A stretch of 17,973 nucleotides of DNA from DASYYE01 sp035946955 (GTDB lineage: Bacteria; Actinomycetota; Actinomycetes; Streptosporangiales; Streptosporangiaceae). The stretch covers positions 1 to 17,973 of the forward strand of contig DASYYE010000103.1 of the NCBI GenBank assembly GCA_035946955.1, given 5' to 3'. Under the pieces are notes generated by a model. It searched no databases. It had not been told where the DNA came from and saw only the letters and a program-made list of their open reading frames with translations. Made by a program: the position numbers and the translations under genes. This document shows, piece after piece, positions 1-6,065 of this stretch (positions within the stretch are counted from its first letter, which is position 1; every line of letters starts with the position of its first letter).

Positions 1-1
1 G

Positions 2-124
2 CTCAGCCTGGCCGGCCACCACATCGAGCCAGCCAGCACGCCGATCAAGACCCTGCACGGCCTGACCGCCTACGCCTCAGCACACGGGATCGACCTCACA
101 CCCAAAGCCAAACCAGCGCGTTAA
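2..124 (+). CDS. C-terminal tail of an unidentified protein (truncated by window edge)
   Basis: An open frame runs from the left edge to a TAA stop at 122-124 and encodes about 40 residues, ending in HGIDLTPKAKPAR. It is rich in Pro, Lys and His. Its codons are GC-rich like the rest of the window, so a real C-terminus is plausible. I do not recognise the family. A transposase or other mobile-element protein is possible, because repeat-rich non-coding DNA follows directly, but nothing visible proves it. Confidence 0.4.
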   Translation, partial: LSLAGHHIEPASTPIKTLHGLTAYASAHGIDLTPKAKPAR

Positions 125-228
125 TAATCTGCGGCTCCTTATCACGGGTTTGGTTGTGGTTATGCGTAGTTTGTGGTCGTCTGCGAAGCCAAAATCCGTG
201 ACATGTCGAAATGATCATGTTTGGCGCG

Positions 229-350
229 GGGGTGTCAGTCGGGCGGCACGGGTGTCAGGCCGGGGTGGGGTGTCAGGCCGGGGCACGGGGGCAGGGCTGG
301 AGCACGGGGGTCGGGCTGGGACACGGGGGTCGGGCTGGGACACGGGGTAC
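229..350 (+). repeat. G-rich degenerate tandem repeats (18-20 bp period)
   Basis: The motif GGTGTCAG begins at 231, 251 and 269. It is followed by CACGGG at 284, 303, 322 and 341, an exact 19-bp period, with unit core GGGCTGGGACACGGGGGTC. The plus strand carries many runs of three to five G, so it could form G-quadruplexes. Nominal open frames through this block are repeat translation and not credible genes. The role is unknown. The block lies between the end of the left-edge gene and the promoter at 376. Confidence 0.75.
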
Positions 351-375
351 GGTGGCGGTCGCGGGTTAATAATTT

Positions 376-404
376 TTGACATAATGTCTAGGATATTTTA
401 CATT
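376..404 (+). promoter_or_regulatory. Sigma-70-type promoter with overlapping palindrome
   Basis: TTGACA at 376-381 is a perfect -35 hexamer. After exactly 17 bp comes TACATT at 399-404, a reasonable -10 hexamer. The start codon at 443 then lies about 30 bp downstream of the expected transcription start. The 11-bp palindrome GACATAATGTC (378-388) overlaps the -35 element and is well placed for a repressor. The XRE protein encoded two genes downstream is the obvious candidate, but that link is inference. Confidence 0.6.
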
Positions 405-442
405 GGCGGTGTCAAAGATTCTTAACATAAGCGGAGGGGCCG

Positions 443-862
443 GTGTCGTACGAGGAGAAGGGGACCCGGGTCTACCTGGTGACCAGTGCTGGGGGGTATG
501 TGGCCTATGTCGCGGTCGTCCTCAGCCTGGCGTCGCACACGCCGATCGCTCACGTGTCCTACGTGCCGGTGCTGCTGTGGACCTGTGTCGCCTCGATTAT
601 CGCGTCAATGGTGGGCCGCACCCTGGTCGAGACGGCGCGGCCGAGCGATAGCCGCCGGGGGGACGTGCGGGACAGGGAGATCGCCCGGTTTGGTGAGCAC
701 GCCAGCCGGTGGTTCGTCATCGGCGGTGCGGCCGCCGGGTTGGTGATGGCCATGGCGAGGCTGGACTACTTCTGGATCGCCAACGTCATCTACCTCGGGT
801 TCGTCCTGTGGGCGGTCGCCGGGTCGGTGCTGAGGATCCTCGTCTACCGGCGCGGGCTGTAG
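443..862 (+). CDS. Small four-helix membrane protein, partner of XRE regulator
   Basis: The 139-residue protein has four predicted membrane segments, at about residues 10-30, 40-58, 88-108 and 112-134. A charged loop (residues 65-85, including RPSDSRRGDVRDRE) separates the two pairs. The start is GTG at 443, five bases after a GGAGG Shine-Dalgarno at 433-437. This gene precedes the small XRE regulator by 9 bp and shares its promoter. Such pairs of a short membrane protein (DUF2178-like) and a Cro-type regulator recur in actinobacteria. I infer that the membrane protein senses or anchors a signal for the regulator; its biochemical function is unknown. An overlapping frame beginning at 403 is a shadow. 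Confidence 0.8.
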   Translation: MSYEEKGTRVYLVTSAGGYVAYVAVVLSLASHTPIAHVSYVPVLLWTCVASIIASMVGRTLVETARPSDSRRGDVRDREIARFGEHASRWFVIGGAAAGLVMAMARLDYFWIANVIYLGFVLWAVAGSVLRILVYRRGL

Positions 863-871
863 GCCGCGGCC

Positions 872-1105
872 ATGGGCAAGCCGACCAGGATCACCAACTC
901 GATACGCGCGCTGAGGTTCACCCACGGGGAGATGACCCAGGCGCAACTCGCGCAGCGTATCGGCGTGACCCGCCAGACCGTGATCGCCATCGAGCAGGGC
1001 CGGTACTCGCCGTCACTGGAAATGGCCTTCCAGATCGCCCGGGTGTTCGGCGTACCACTCGACGACGTGTTCCAGCACCCCGCCGGAGAGGGGCAGCCAC
1101 AATGA
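872..1105 (+). CDS. Small XRE/Cro-type HTH transcriptional regulator
   Basis: This 77-residue protein is almost entirely one helix-turn-helix domain, at about residues 9-64. It contains the classical signature MTQAQLAQRIGVTRQT followed by IEQGRYSPSL and AFQIARVFGVPLDDVF. It belongs to the small Cro/YgzD-like group with no ligand domain, so regulation probably depends on its partner or on its own level. The ATG lies 9 bp after the membrane gene with no clear Shine-Dalgarno, suggesting coupled translation. Its TGA stop overlaps the ATG of the oxidoreductase gene (ATGA, 1102-1105). The likely target is its own promoter, where a palindrome covers the -35 box; this is inference. Confidence 0.9.
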   Translation: MGKPTRITNSIRALRFTHGEMTQAQLAQRIGVTRQTVIAIEQGRYSPSLEMAFQIARVFGVPLDDVFQHPAGEGQPQ

Positions 1106-2079
1106 AGGCCGCCGTCCAGCACAGATACGGCCCGCCCGACGCGGTGACCATCCAGGACATGCCCAAGCCAGTGCCGCGTGACGACGAGGTGCTGGTGCGG
1201 GTCCACGCCGCCGTTCTCGGCGTCGTGGACGGCCTGGCACGCCGGGGAGCCCCCTTCTACGCGCGGTCCCACTTCGGCCTGCGGCGGCCGAGGCTCCCGG
1301 TCCTGGGCTGTGACTTCGCCGGGCAGGTCGAGGCCGCCGGGCCTGCGGTCACCGAGTTCGCCGCGGGCCAGGATGTCTTCGGCACTATCGCGCCGCGTTT
1401 CGGTGCGCACGCGGAGTACGTCTGCCTGCCCGCGCACGCGGCGATCGCCCCCAAGCCGGCCAACCTGACCTACGCAGAGGCGGCCGCTCTCGTGGACGCC
1501 ACGGCACTGTGCTTCCTGCGCGACAAGGCCAGGCTCCAGCGCGGGCAGAGTGTCCTGGTCAACGGGGCATCCGGTGCGGTCGGGGCCGCCGCCGTCCAGC
1601 TCGCCAGGCATTTCGGTGCCACTGTGACCGCGGTGTGCAGCGGGGCCCACGCTGAGTTGGCGGCCAAGCTGGGTGCGCAGCGCGTGCTCGACTACACTGC
1701 GGCCGACTTCGCAACGGCCGGGCAGACCTACGACGTCGTGTTCGACGTGGCGGGCACGAGCTCGTTCGCCCGGTGCCGCGCCGTGCTCAACCGCCCGGGC
1801 TGCTACCTGACGACCGCGCCTTCCCTGGCTGTGCTGGTGCAGATGCCGTGGACCGCGCGGTTTGGTGCCAGGAGGGCCGTAGTCGCGTTCACCGGCCTGC
1901 GTCCCGCGGGCGAGAAGCGCAAAGACCTCGCCCTTATCAAGGAACTCGCGGAGGAATCCCGGCTCCTTCCGGTCATCGAAGCCTGCTACCCGCTGGAGCA
2001 GATCGCCGATGCGCACCGGCGAGTGGACGCGGGACACAAGGCGGGCAACGTCCTCGTCACGGTAACGGGTCAACTCTGA
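1102..2079 (+). CDS. NAD(P)-dependent medium-chain oxidoreductase (quinone reductase type)
   Basis: The 325-residue protein begins MKAAVQHRYGPPDAVTIQD, the usual opening of zinc-independent medium-chain dehydrogenases/reductases. Residues 1-125 form the GroES-like domain (VLGCDFAGQVEAAG at 67-80). The Rossmann domain follows, with nucleotide-binding motif NGASGAVGAAAVQLA at 154-168. The zinc-ligand GHE motif of alcohol dehydrogenases is absent, which favours quinone oxidoreductase or enoyl reductase chemistry. The substrate cannot be predicted. Its ATG overlaps the TGA of the XRE gene by 4 bp, so the two are translationally coupled and share the promoter at 376. A longer in-frame start at 709 would overlap both upstream genes and is rejected. 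Confidence 0.9.
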   Translation: MKAAVQHRYGPPDAVTIQDMPKPVPRDDEVLVRVHAAVLGVVDGLARRGAPFYARSHFGLRRPRLPVLGCDFAGQVEAAGPAVTEFAAGQDVFGTIAPRFGAHAEYVCLPAHAAIAPKPANLTYAEAAALVDATALCFLRDKARLQRGQSVLVNGASGAVGAAAVQLARHFGATVTAVCSGAHAELAAKLGAQRVLDYTAADFATAGQTYDVVFDVAGTSSFARCRAVLNRPGCYLTTAPSLAVLVQMPWTARFGARRAVVAFTGLRPAGEKRKDLALIKELAEESRLLPVIEACYPLEQIADAHRRVDAGHKAGNVLVTVTGQL

Positions 2080-2215
2080 ACACTAGTTCTATTCTATATA
2101 AATAGAGATACTATGAATATAGGAATAGAAGGAATGGCTGCTTGTGGCATTCCCTATATTTGGATTAGGGGACTAGAGATAATAGGGAAACTAGGGAATA
2201 CTGGCCCCTAAGGCC
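2080..2215. other. AT-rich intergenic island with nested inverted repeats
   Basis: This stretch is strikingly AT-rich compared with its surroundings. TTCTATTC (2087-2094) pairs with GAATAGAA (2123-2130), and the pairing continues inward as TATAT/ATATA past one bulged base. TCTATT/AATAGA (2088-2093/2101-2106) is an alternative pairing. GGAATG (2131-2136) pairs with CATTCC (2148-2153), and TTCCCTAT (2150-2157) with ATAGGGAA (2182-2189). ACTAG occurs three times (2082, 2172, 2190). No open frame of note is present. It could terminate the upstream unit, hold operators for the permease gene, or be a remnant of acquired DNA. Confidence 0.6.
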
Positions 2216-2251
2216 GTAACACCAGCCACCTACGGCAGAGAAGAGTCACGA

Positions 2252-3229
2252 ATGCATCTGGACCCCTACATCGTCTTGGGCAGCGCCGTGGTGGGGCTCC
2301 TTGTGGGGCTCACCGGCGCTGGCGGGGGGGCTTTGATGACCCCCATGCTGATCTTCTTGTTCGGAGTGAAGCCGTCGTCGGCGATCTCGAGCGACCTCGT
2401 TGCGGCCGTGCTCATGCGGCCGGTCGGGGCCCTCGTGCACCTGGGCAAGCGCACCGTGAACCTGCGACTGGTCGGGTGGATGGTCATCGGCTCGGTGCCG
2501 ATGGCGTTCCTCGGTGCGTTCCTGCTCGGACAGTTCGGCACCACCTCGGCAGCACAGAAGAACGTCGAGATGCTCTTGGGGGCGGCCCTGCTGGTCGGAG
2601 CGGCCGCCATGGTGATCCGCTACGTCCTGGACCGGCGGTCCAGCACCCCGCGGGTGGGCACGGTCACTGACGTCAAGGTCAAGCCGATCCCGACGGTCCT
2701 GATCGGCATGGTCGGCGGCCTCATCGTCGGAATGACCTCGGTAGGGTCCGGCTCACTCATGATCGTGTTGCTGCTCTTCCTGTACCCGATGCTCGGGGCC
2801 AGCCAACTGGTGGGAACGGACCTGTCCCAGGCGGTCCCGCTCACGGCGGCGGCCGCGCTTGGCGCCCTGTTCTTCACCCACGTCGAATTCGGCGTGACCG
2901 CCTCGATCGTGGCCGGCAGCGTCCCAGCCGTGGTGGTCGGGTCGTTCCTGTCGTCGCGGGCGCCTGACCGTTACATCCGTCCGATCATCGCCTTCGTGAT
3001 CTTCGCGTCCGGCCTCAAGTACGTCGGGGTCAGCACCACCAACCTCGGCTGGATCCTGTGCGCCGTGCTGCTGGCCGCTGGTGCGTACTGGCTCGTGCGT
3101 GCCCAGCCCTGGCGCAACGGCCGCCACCCGATCGCCCAGCCGATCGCCCAGCCGATCGCCCAGCCGATCGCCGAGACTGCAGGCGCAGGCACAGGCGGCT
3201 CCCCGGGCAGTCCACCCGGAGGCGACTAG
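2252..3229 (+). CDS. TauE/SafE family membrane permease (putative anion/sulfite exporter)
   Basis: The 325-residue protein shows the two-fold TauE/SafE pattern. Each half opens with a glycine-rich segment: GLLVGLTGAGGGALMTPML near residues 15-33, and a matching IVGMTSVGSGSLMIVLLLF near 158-176. About eight hydrophobic helices are present, indicating an inner-membrane protein. Family members move small anions such as sulfite, organosulfonates or sulfoacetate; the substrate here is unknown. The start is ATG at 2252 with a weak purine stretch (GAGAAGAG) upstream. The C-terminal tail contains three copies of PIAQ and one PIAE, encoded by 12-bp tandem repeats, and is probably cytoplasmic and disordered. 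A strong terminator follows immediately. Confidence 0.88.
   Translation: MHLDPYIVLGSAVVGLLVGLTGAGGGALMTPMLIFLFGVKPSSAISSDLVAAVLMRPVGALVHLGKRTVNLRLVGWMVIGSVPMAFLGAFLLGQFGTTSAAQKNVEMLLGAALLVGAAAMVIRYVLDRRSSTPRVGTVTDVKVKPIPTVLIGMVGGLIVGMTSVGSGSLMIVLLLFLYPMLGASQLVGTDLSQAVPLTAAAALGALFFTHVEFGVTASIVAGSVPAVVVGSFLSSRAPDRYIRPIIAFVIFASGLKYVGVSTTNLGWILCAVLLAAGAYWLVRAQPWRNGRHPIAQPIAQPIAQPIAETAGAGTGGSPGSPPGGD
3128..3175 (+). repeat. Four tandem 12-bp repeats in the permease C-terminus
   Basis: The unit CCGATCGCCCAG occurs three times exactly (3128-3139, 3140-3151, 3152-3163). A fourth copy ends in GAG instead of CAG (3164-3175). The frame is kept, giving PIAQ repeats. The copy number is probably variable through replication slippage. 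Confidence 0.95.
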
Positions 3230-3235
3230 GCGTAG

Positions 3236-3300
3236 CGATCCTGCCGGTCCCGGGCCCTGCGGTACGCAGCAGGCCCCGGGACCGGCAGGATCGTTTTGTT
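3236..3300 (+). terminator. Strong intrinsic terminator after the permease gene
   Basis: A 25-bp inverted repeat with one mismatch (3236-3260 paired with 3269-3293) begins CGATCCTGCCGGTCCCGGG, of which the first 19 bp pair perfectly. The loop is 8 nt, and TTTTGTT follows directly on the plus strand. The hairpin starts 7 bp after the permease stop, so transcription of that unit should end here and the glycosyltransferase probably has its own promoter. Confidence 0.9.
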
Positions 3301-3327
3301 CGCCGTCACCCCCGGGCCGCCGCAACA

Positions 3328-3478
3328 ACCCAGAAACCTGGGTCACTGGTTGCACGAAGTTATGCCTTTGCGCCGCATATCGTGAGAAAGTCTCAACCAG
3401 TGACACACAGGTAGATCGGCACCCCAGCCAGTGGTGCAGGGGTGCCGAGTGTGTCGACATGAAGGCCGGGGAAGGCCT
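3328..3478 (+). promoter_or_regulatory. Structured 5' leader of unknown class upstream of the glycosyltransferase
   Basis: Four hairpins can be drawn. ACCCAG/CTGGGT pairs 3328-3333 with 3338-3343. The main element has an outer stem GTCACTGGTTG/CAACCAGTGAC (3342-3352/3394-3404). On its 5' side this continues without a gap into CACGA/TCGTG (3353-3357/3380-3384), and then into ATGC/GCAT (3362-3365/3375-3378). CGGCACCCC/GGGGTGCCG (3417-3425/3439-3447) comes third, and AGGCC/GGCCT (3463-3467/3474-3478) last. The start codon is at 3509 with GGGAGG before it. The nested helices with a 9-nt one-sided bulge look like a folded RNA. I do not match it to a known riboswitch consensus. A protein-binding DNA palindrome is the alternative. 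Confidence 0.5.
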
Positions 3479-3508
3479 GCGGGCGGCTCTCCGGGAGGGT
3501 AGGCACAG

Positions 3509-5710
3509 ATGCTCGGGGCCTTGCTGCTGGCTGGGATCGTGGCCGCACCCCTGGGGTCGCTGGCGTTGCTGGCGCCTGCGAGACGACGTTCCCGCGTCTC
3601 CGGCACATGGCCGACGATCCGCCGCTTCGTACTGGCTGTCATCGCCACCGCGGTGCTGGCCGCAGCAGTGGCGGCATGCCTGATAGGGCTGGGAGTCTCC
3701 CGGCACAACCTGATCGCCGCCACCGCGGGCCTGGTCGTCGCGAGCCTCGTGTGGCTGCCCGCGACCCGGCGGTGGCGTGCCCGTGCGTACCTGTGCTGGG
3801 CCACCAGCGTGTTCCTGTTCGTGGTCTACCTGACCTTCGCGCTCGAGTGGACCCTCGCCGGTCACCTCGGGCCGGTCAGCACGGTCGGGGGACTGCTGCT
3901 GTGGGTGTTCCAGGTCTTCGCCGCCCTGCTCTCCTGCGCCTACCTGTGGGAGGTCTGCGAGGCGCTGGGCACCGAGCAGTGGCGCAGGAGGCTGCCGGCG
4001 GCGCCGGGCCGCTCGGAGGTCACCAAGTTCCCCATGGTCAGCCTGCATGTCCCGGCCCACAACGAACCGCCGGACATGGTGATCAGCACCCTGCGGTCGT
4101 TGAAGGAACTGGACTACCCGAACTATGAGATCATCCTGATCGACGACAACACCGACGACGAGTCGCTCTGGCGGCCGGTCCAGCAGTGGTGTGAGCGACG
4201 GGGTGTCAAGTTCGTGCACCTGCAGGACTGGCCCGGCTACAAGTCAGGTGCCCTGAACTACGCGCTGCGCGAGATGACCGACCCCAATGCCGAGCTGATC
4301 GGCGTCGTCGACTCCGACTACCAGCTCCAGCCCGGTTTCCTGCGCCGGCTCGCGCCGCTGTTCGCCGACCCGTGGGTCGGCTTCGTGCAGGCACCACAGG
4401 ACTACCGGGACTGGCAGCACAACCGGTACTACCGGCGTCTCTACTACTCCTACAAGTACTTCTTCTCGGTCTCCCAGCCCTCGCGCAACGAGCGCGACGC
4501 CGCCATCTTCGCGGGCACCTGTGGCCTGATCCGCCGCGTCGCCCTGGATGAGCTTGGTGGCTGGGACGAGTGGTGCATCACCGAAGACGCCGAACTATCG
4601 CTGCGCGTACTGCGGGCTGGGTGGTCAGGGCAATCCATCGACCACACGTGGGGGCGTGGCATCATGCCCCTGACGTTCGAGGCGCTCAAGGGCCAGCGCT
4701 ACCGCTGGTGCTTTGGCGGCATCCAGATCATGCGGATGCACTGGCGGTCGCTGGTCCCGGGCCGCACGACGTCACGCAACCACCTCACGCTCGCGCAGCG
4801 GTGGGGTTACCTGTCGGGCGCTATCCAGTGGTACGGCGACCTGCTCGGCCTGATCTTCATGATCTTCATGCTGGCCGGGGCGTGGAACCTCGCCATCGGG
4901 GGAGGCGCGCTGTTCCTCAAGCTGACACCGTTCATCCTGGCGACGGTCCCGCTCCTGCTCGTGCTCGGCTTCGTGCGTTCCGTGGCGGTGGTCCGGCGCG
5001 GGACGGGCGCGAAGTGGCGGGACGCGATCGGCGCCTTCTTCATCTGGCAGTCCACGTCGCTGGTGGTGGCACGCGCGTCGGTGCTGGGCCTGTTCGCGCG
5101 CAAGGCCGCCTTCCTGCGCACACCCAAGGTCAGTGAGCAAGCGAAGTGGTGGGAGGCCCTGCGTGCGAACTGGGCGGAGTCGCTGCTGGCGGCCCTTGGC
5201 TTCGCGGGGATCGCAGGTGCTCTCTACCGGGTCACTGAGCCCAGTGCGCCGCTGCTGGCTGGCTTGCTCGCCTTTCCCACCCTGGGCATGGCGGCGGCGC
5301 CGTTCAACAGCTGGGCTGCCCAGCGTGGCGCGCTGCCCGCGTGGCTGCGTGAGCGGCGGCGCACAGAGAGCCAGCGGGACCGCCGGTCGTTCGGCCGGGG
5401 AGTGGCAGCAGGTGGACTCATCAGTGTGCTCGCGGTGGCGGCTGGAGTGGTCGCGCTGATGCTCGCGCCCTCACACCACCTGATACCGCCGAACCTGATG
5501 GGCACCGGCACGACAGGCACTGGCAGCACCCCGCCGCCTACGCATTCGTCCAGCCCGACCCAGAGTTCCTCGCCCACCCCGTCACCGACGCCATCGCCAA
5601 CGACCCCCAGTCCGACGCCGAGCAGCACCGGCACCAGCGGGTCGACAGGGACAACGGGAACGACGGGAACCACAGGTAACACCGGGGCGACAGCCACCCC
5701 GACTCCCTGA
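3509..5710 (+). CDS. Membrane family 2 glycosyltransferase (cellulose-synthase-like) with Ser/Thr/Pro tail
   Basis: The 733-residue protein starts with about five membrane segments within residues 1-150. The cytoplasmic GT-A catalytic domain follows, with PAHNE (182-186), IDDNTDD (211-217), VDSD (267-270), ITED (357-360) and QRYRW (396-400). These are the D, DxD, TED and QxxRW motifs of processive GT2 synthases such as cellulose, hyaluronan or mannan synthases. More membrane helices follow. The last 70 or so residues are low-complexity Ser/Thr/Pro then Thr/Gly (PTPSPTPSPTTPSPTP, TGTTGTTGTTG), probably extracytoplasmic and possibly O-mannosylated. It is probably involved in making or extending a surface polysaccharide; the sugar donor is unknown. 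The ATG has a GGGAGG Shine-Dalgarno. Its stop abuts that of the next, convergent gene. Confidence 0.9.
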   Translation: MLGALLLAGIVAAPLGSLALLAPARRRSRVSGTWPTIRRFVLAVIATAVLAAAVAACLIGLGVSRHNLIAATAGLVVASLVWLPATRRWRARAYLCWATSVFLFVVYLTFALEWTLAGHLGPVSTVGGLLLWVFQVFAALLSCAYLWEVCEALGTEQWRRRLPAAPGRSEVTKFPMVSLHVPAHNEPPDMVISTLRSLKELDYPNYEIILIDDNTDDESLWRPVQQWCERRGVKFVHLQDWPGYKSGALNYALREMTDPNAELIGVVDSDYQLQPGFLRRLAPLFADPWVGFVQAPQDYRDWQHNRYYRRLYYSYKYFFSVSQPSRNERDAAIFAGTCGLIRRVALDELGGWDEWCITEDAELSLRVLRAGWSGQSIDHTWGRGIMPLTFEALKGQRYRWCFGGIQIMRMHWRSLVPGRTTSRNHLTLAQRWGYLSGAIQWYGDLLGLIFMIFMLAGAWNLAIGGGALFLKLTPFILATVPLLLVLGFVRSVAVVRRGTGAKWRDAIGAFFIWQSTSLVVARASVLGLFARKAAFLRTPKVSEQAKWWEALRANWAESLLAALGFAGIAGALYRVTEPSAPLLAGLLAFPTLGMAAAPFNSWAAQRGALPAWLRERRRTESQRDRRSFGRGVAAGGLISVLAVAAGVVALMLAPSHHLIPPNLMGTGTTGTGSTPPPTHSSSPTQSSSPTPSPTPSPTTPSPTPSSTGTSGSTGTTGTTGTTGNTGATATPTP

Positions 5711-5998
5711 TCAGCGAGCTGCCAGGACCAGTGCGATCTTGGCTGCGGCTGCTTTGGGGTCTTCGGTGTCGTGCAGAACCTCACCCCATGACCAGCGGTA
5801 GAACCAGCGCAGCCGCCCGAGGTCATCAGTGCCCGGGGTGCAGCGGATACTCTCGGCCAACATGGTCGCGCCAGGGGCGAATATGTGCAGAGCGGCGGGG
5901 TAACTGGTATTCACTGTGGCGTGGAGGCCCTGCCTGTCGAGGGCTGTTGCCAAGCGCTGCAAATGGTATGTGCGGGCGTGATCCCGTGCGCGGTCCAC
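5711..5998 (-). CDS. Hypothetical 95-residue protein
   Basis: The protein starts with GTG at 5998, preceded by GAGAGGAG, and ends with TGA at 5711. It begins VDRARDHARTYHLQRLATALD. An aromatic stretch near residues 64-73 reads RWFYRWSWGE, and the C-terminus is an alanine-rich helix (KAAAAKIALVL). There is no signal peptide or membrane segment. Small actinobacterial proteins of this shape, with an N-terminal helix, a beta-sheet core with WxWSWG and a C-terminal helix, are common but uncharacterised. The reading frame stays open upstream to 6853, but that part is antisense translation of the disordered-protein gene. It lies 67 bp downstream of that gene and may be cotranscribed with it. Confidence 0.72.
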   Translation of the reverse strand: MDRARDHARTYHLQRLATALDRQGLHATVNTSYPAALHIFAPGATMLAESIRCTPGTDDLGRLRWFYRWSWGEVLHDTEDPKAAAAKIALVLAAR

Positions 5999-6065
5999 CG
6001 TCTCCTCTCGAATGCATGCGTGTGGGGGCAGTCGGGATATTGTCGCCGCGCACCCCACCCACCTG

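Noticed and set aside
229..350. Possible CRISPR array
   Set aside because: Units are directly tandem, degenerate and G-rich, with no unique spacers and no cas genes.
150..425. 91-codon plus-strand frame through the G-rich repeats
   Set aside because: Its sequence is translated repeat (RVSGRGGVSGRG), it overlaps the promoter, and it has no ribosome-binding site.
844..2073. 409-codon minus-strand frame
   Set aside because: Antisense to the XRE regulator and the oxidoreductase, both of which have clear domains.
2753..4219. 488-codon minus-strand frame
   Set aside because: Spans the permease, its terminator and the start of the glycosyltransferase in antisense; no recognisable protein.
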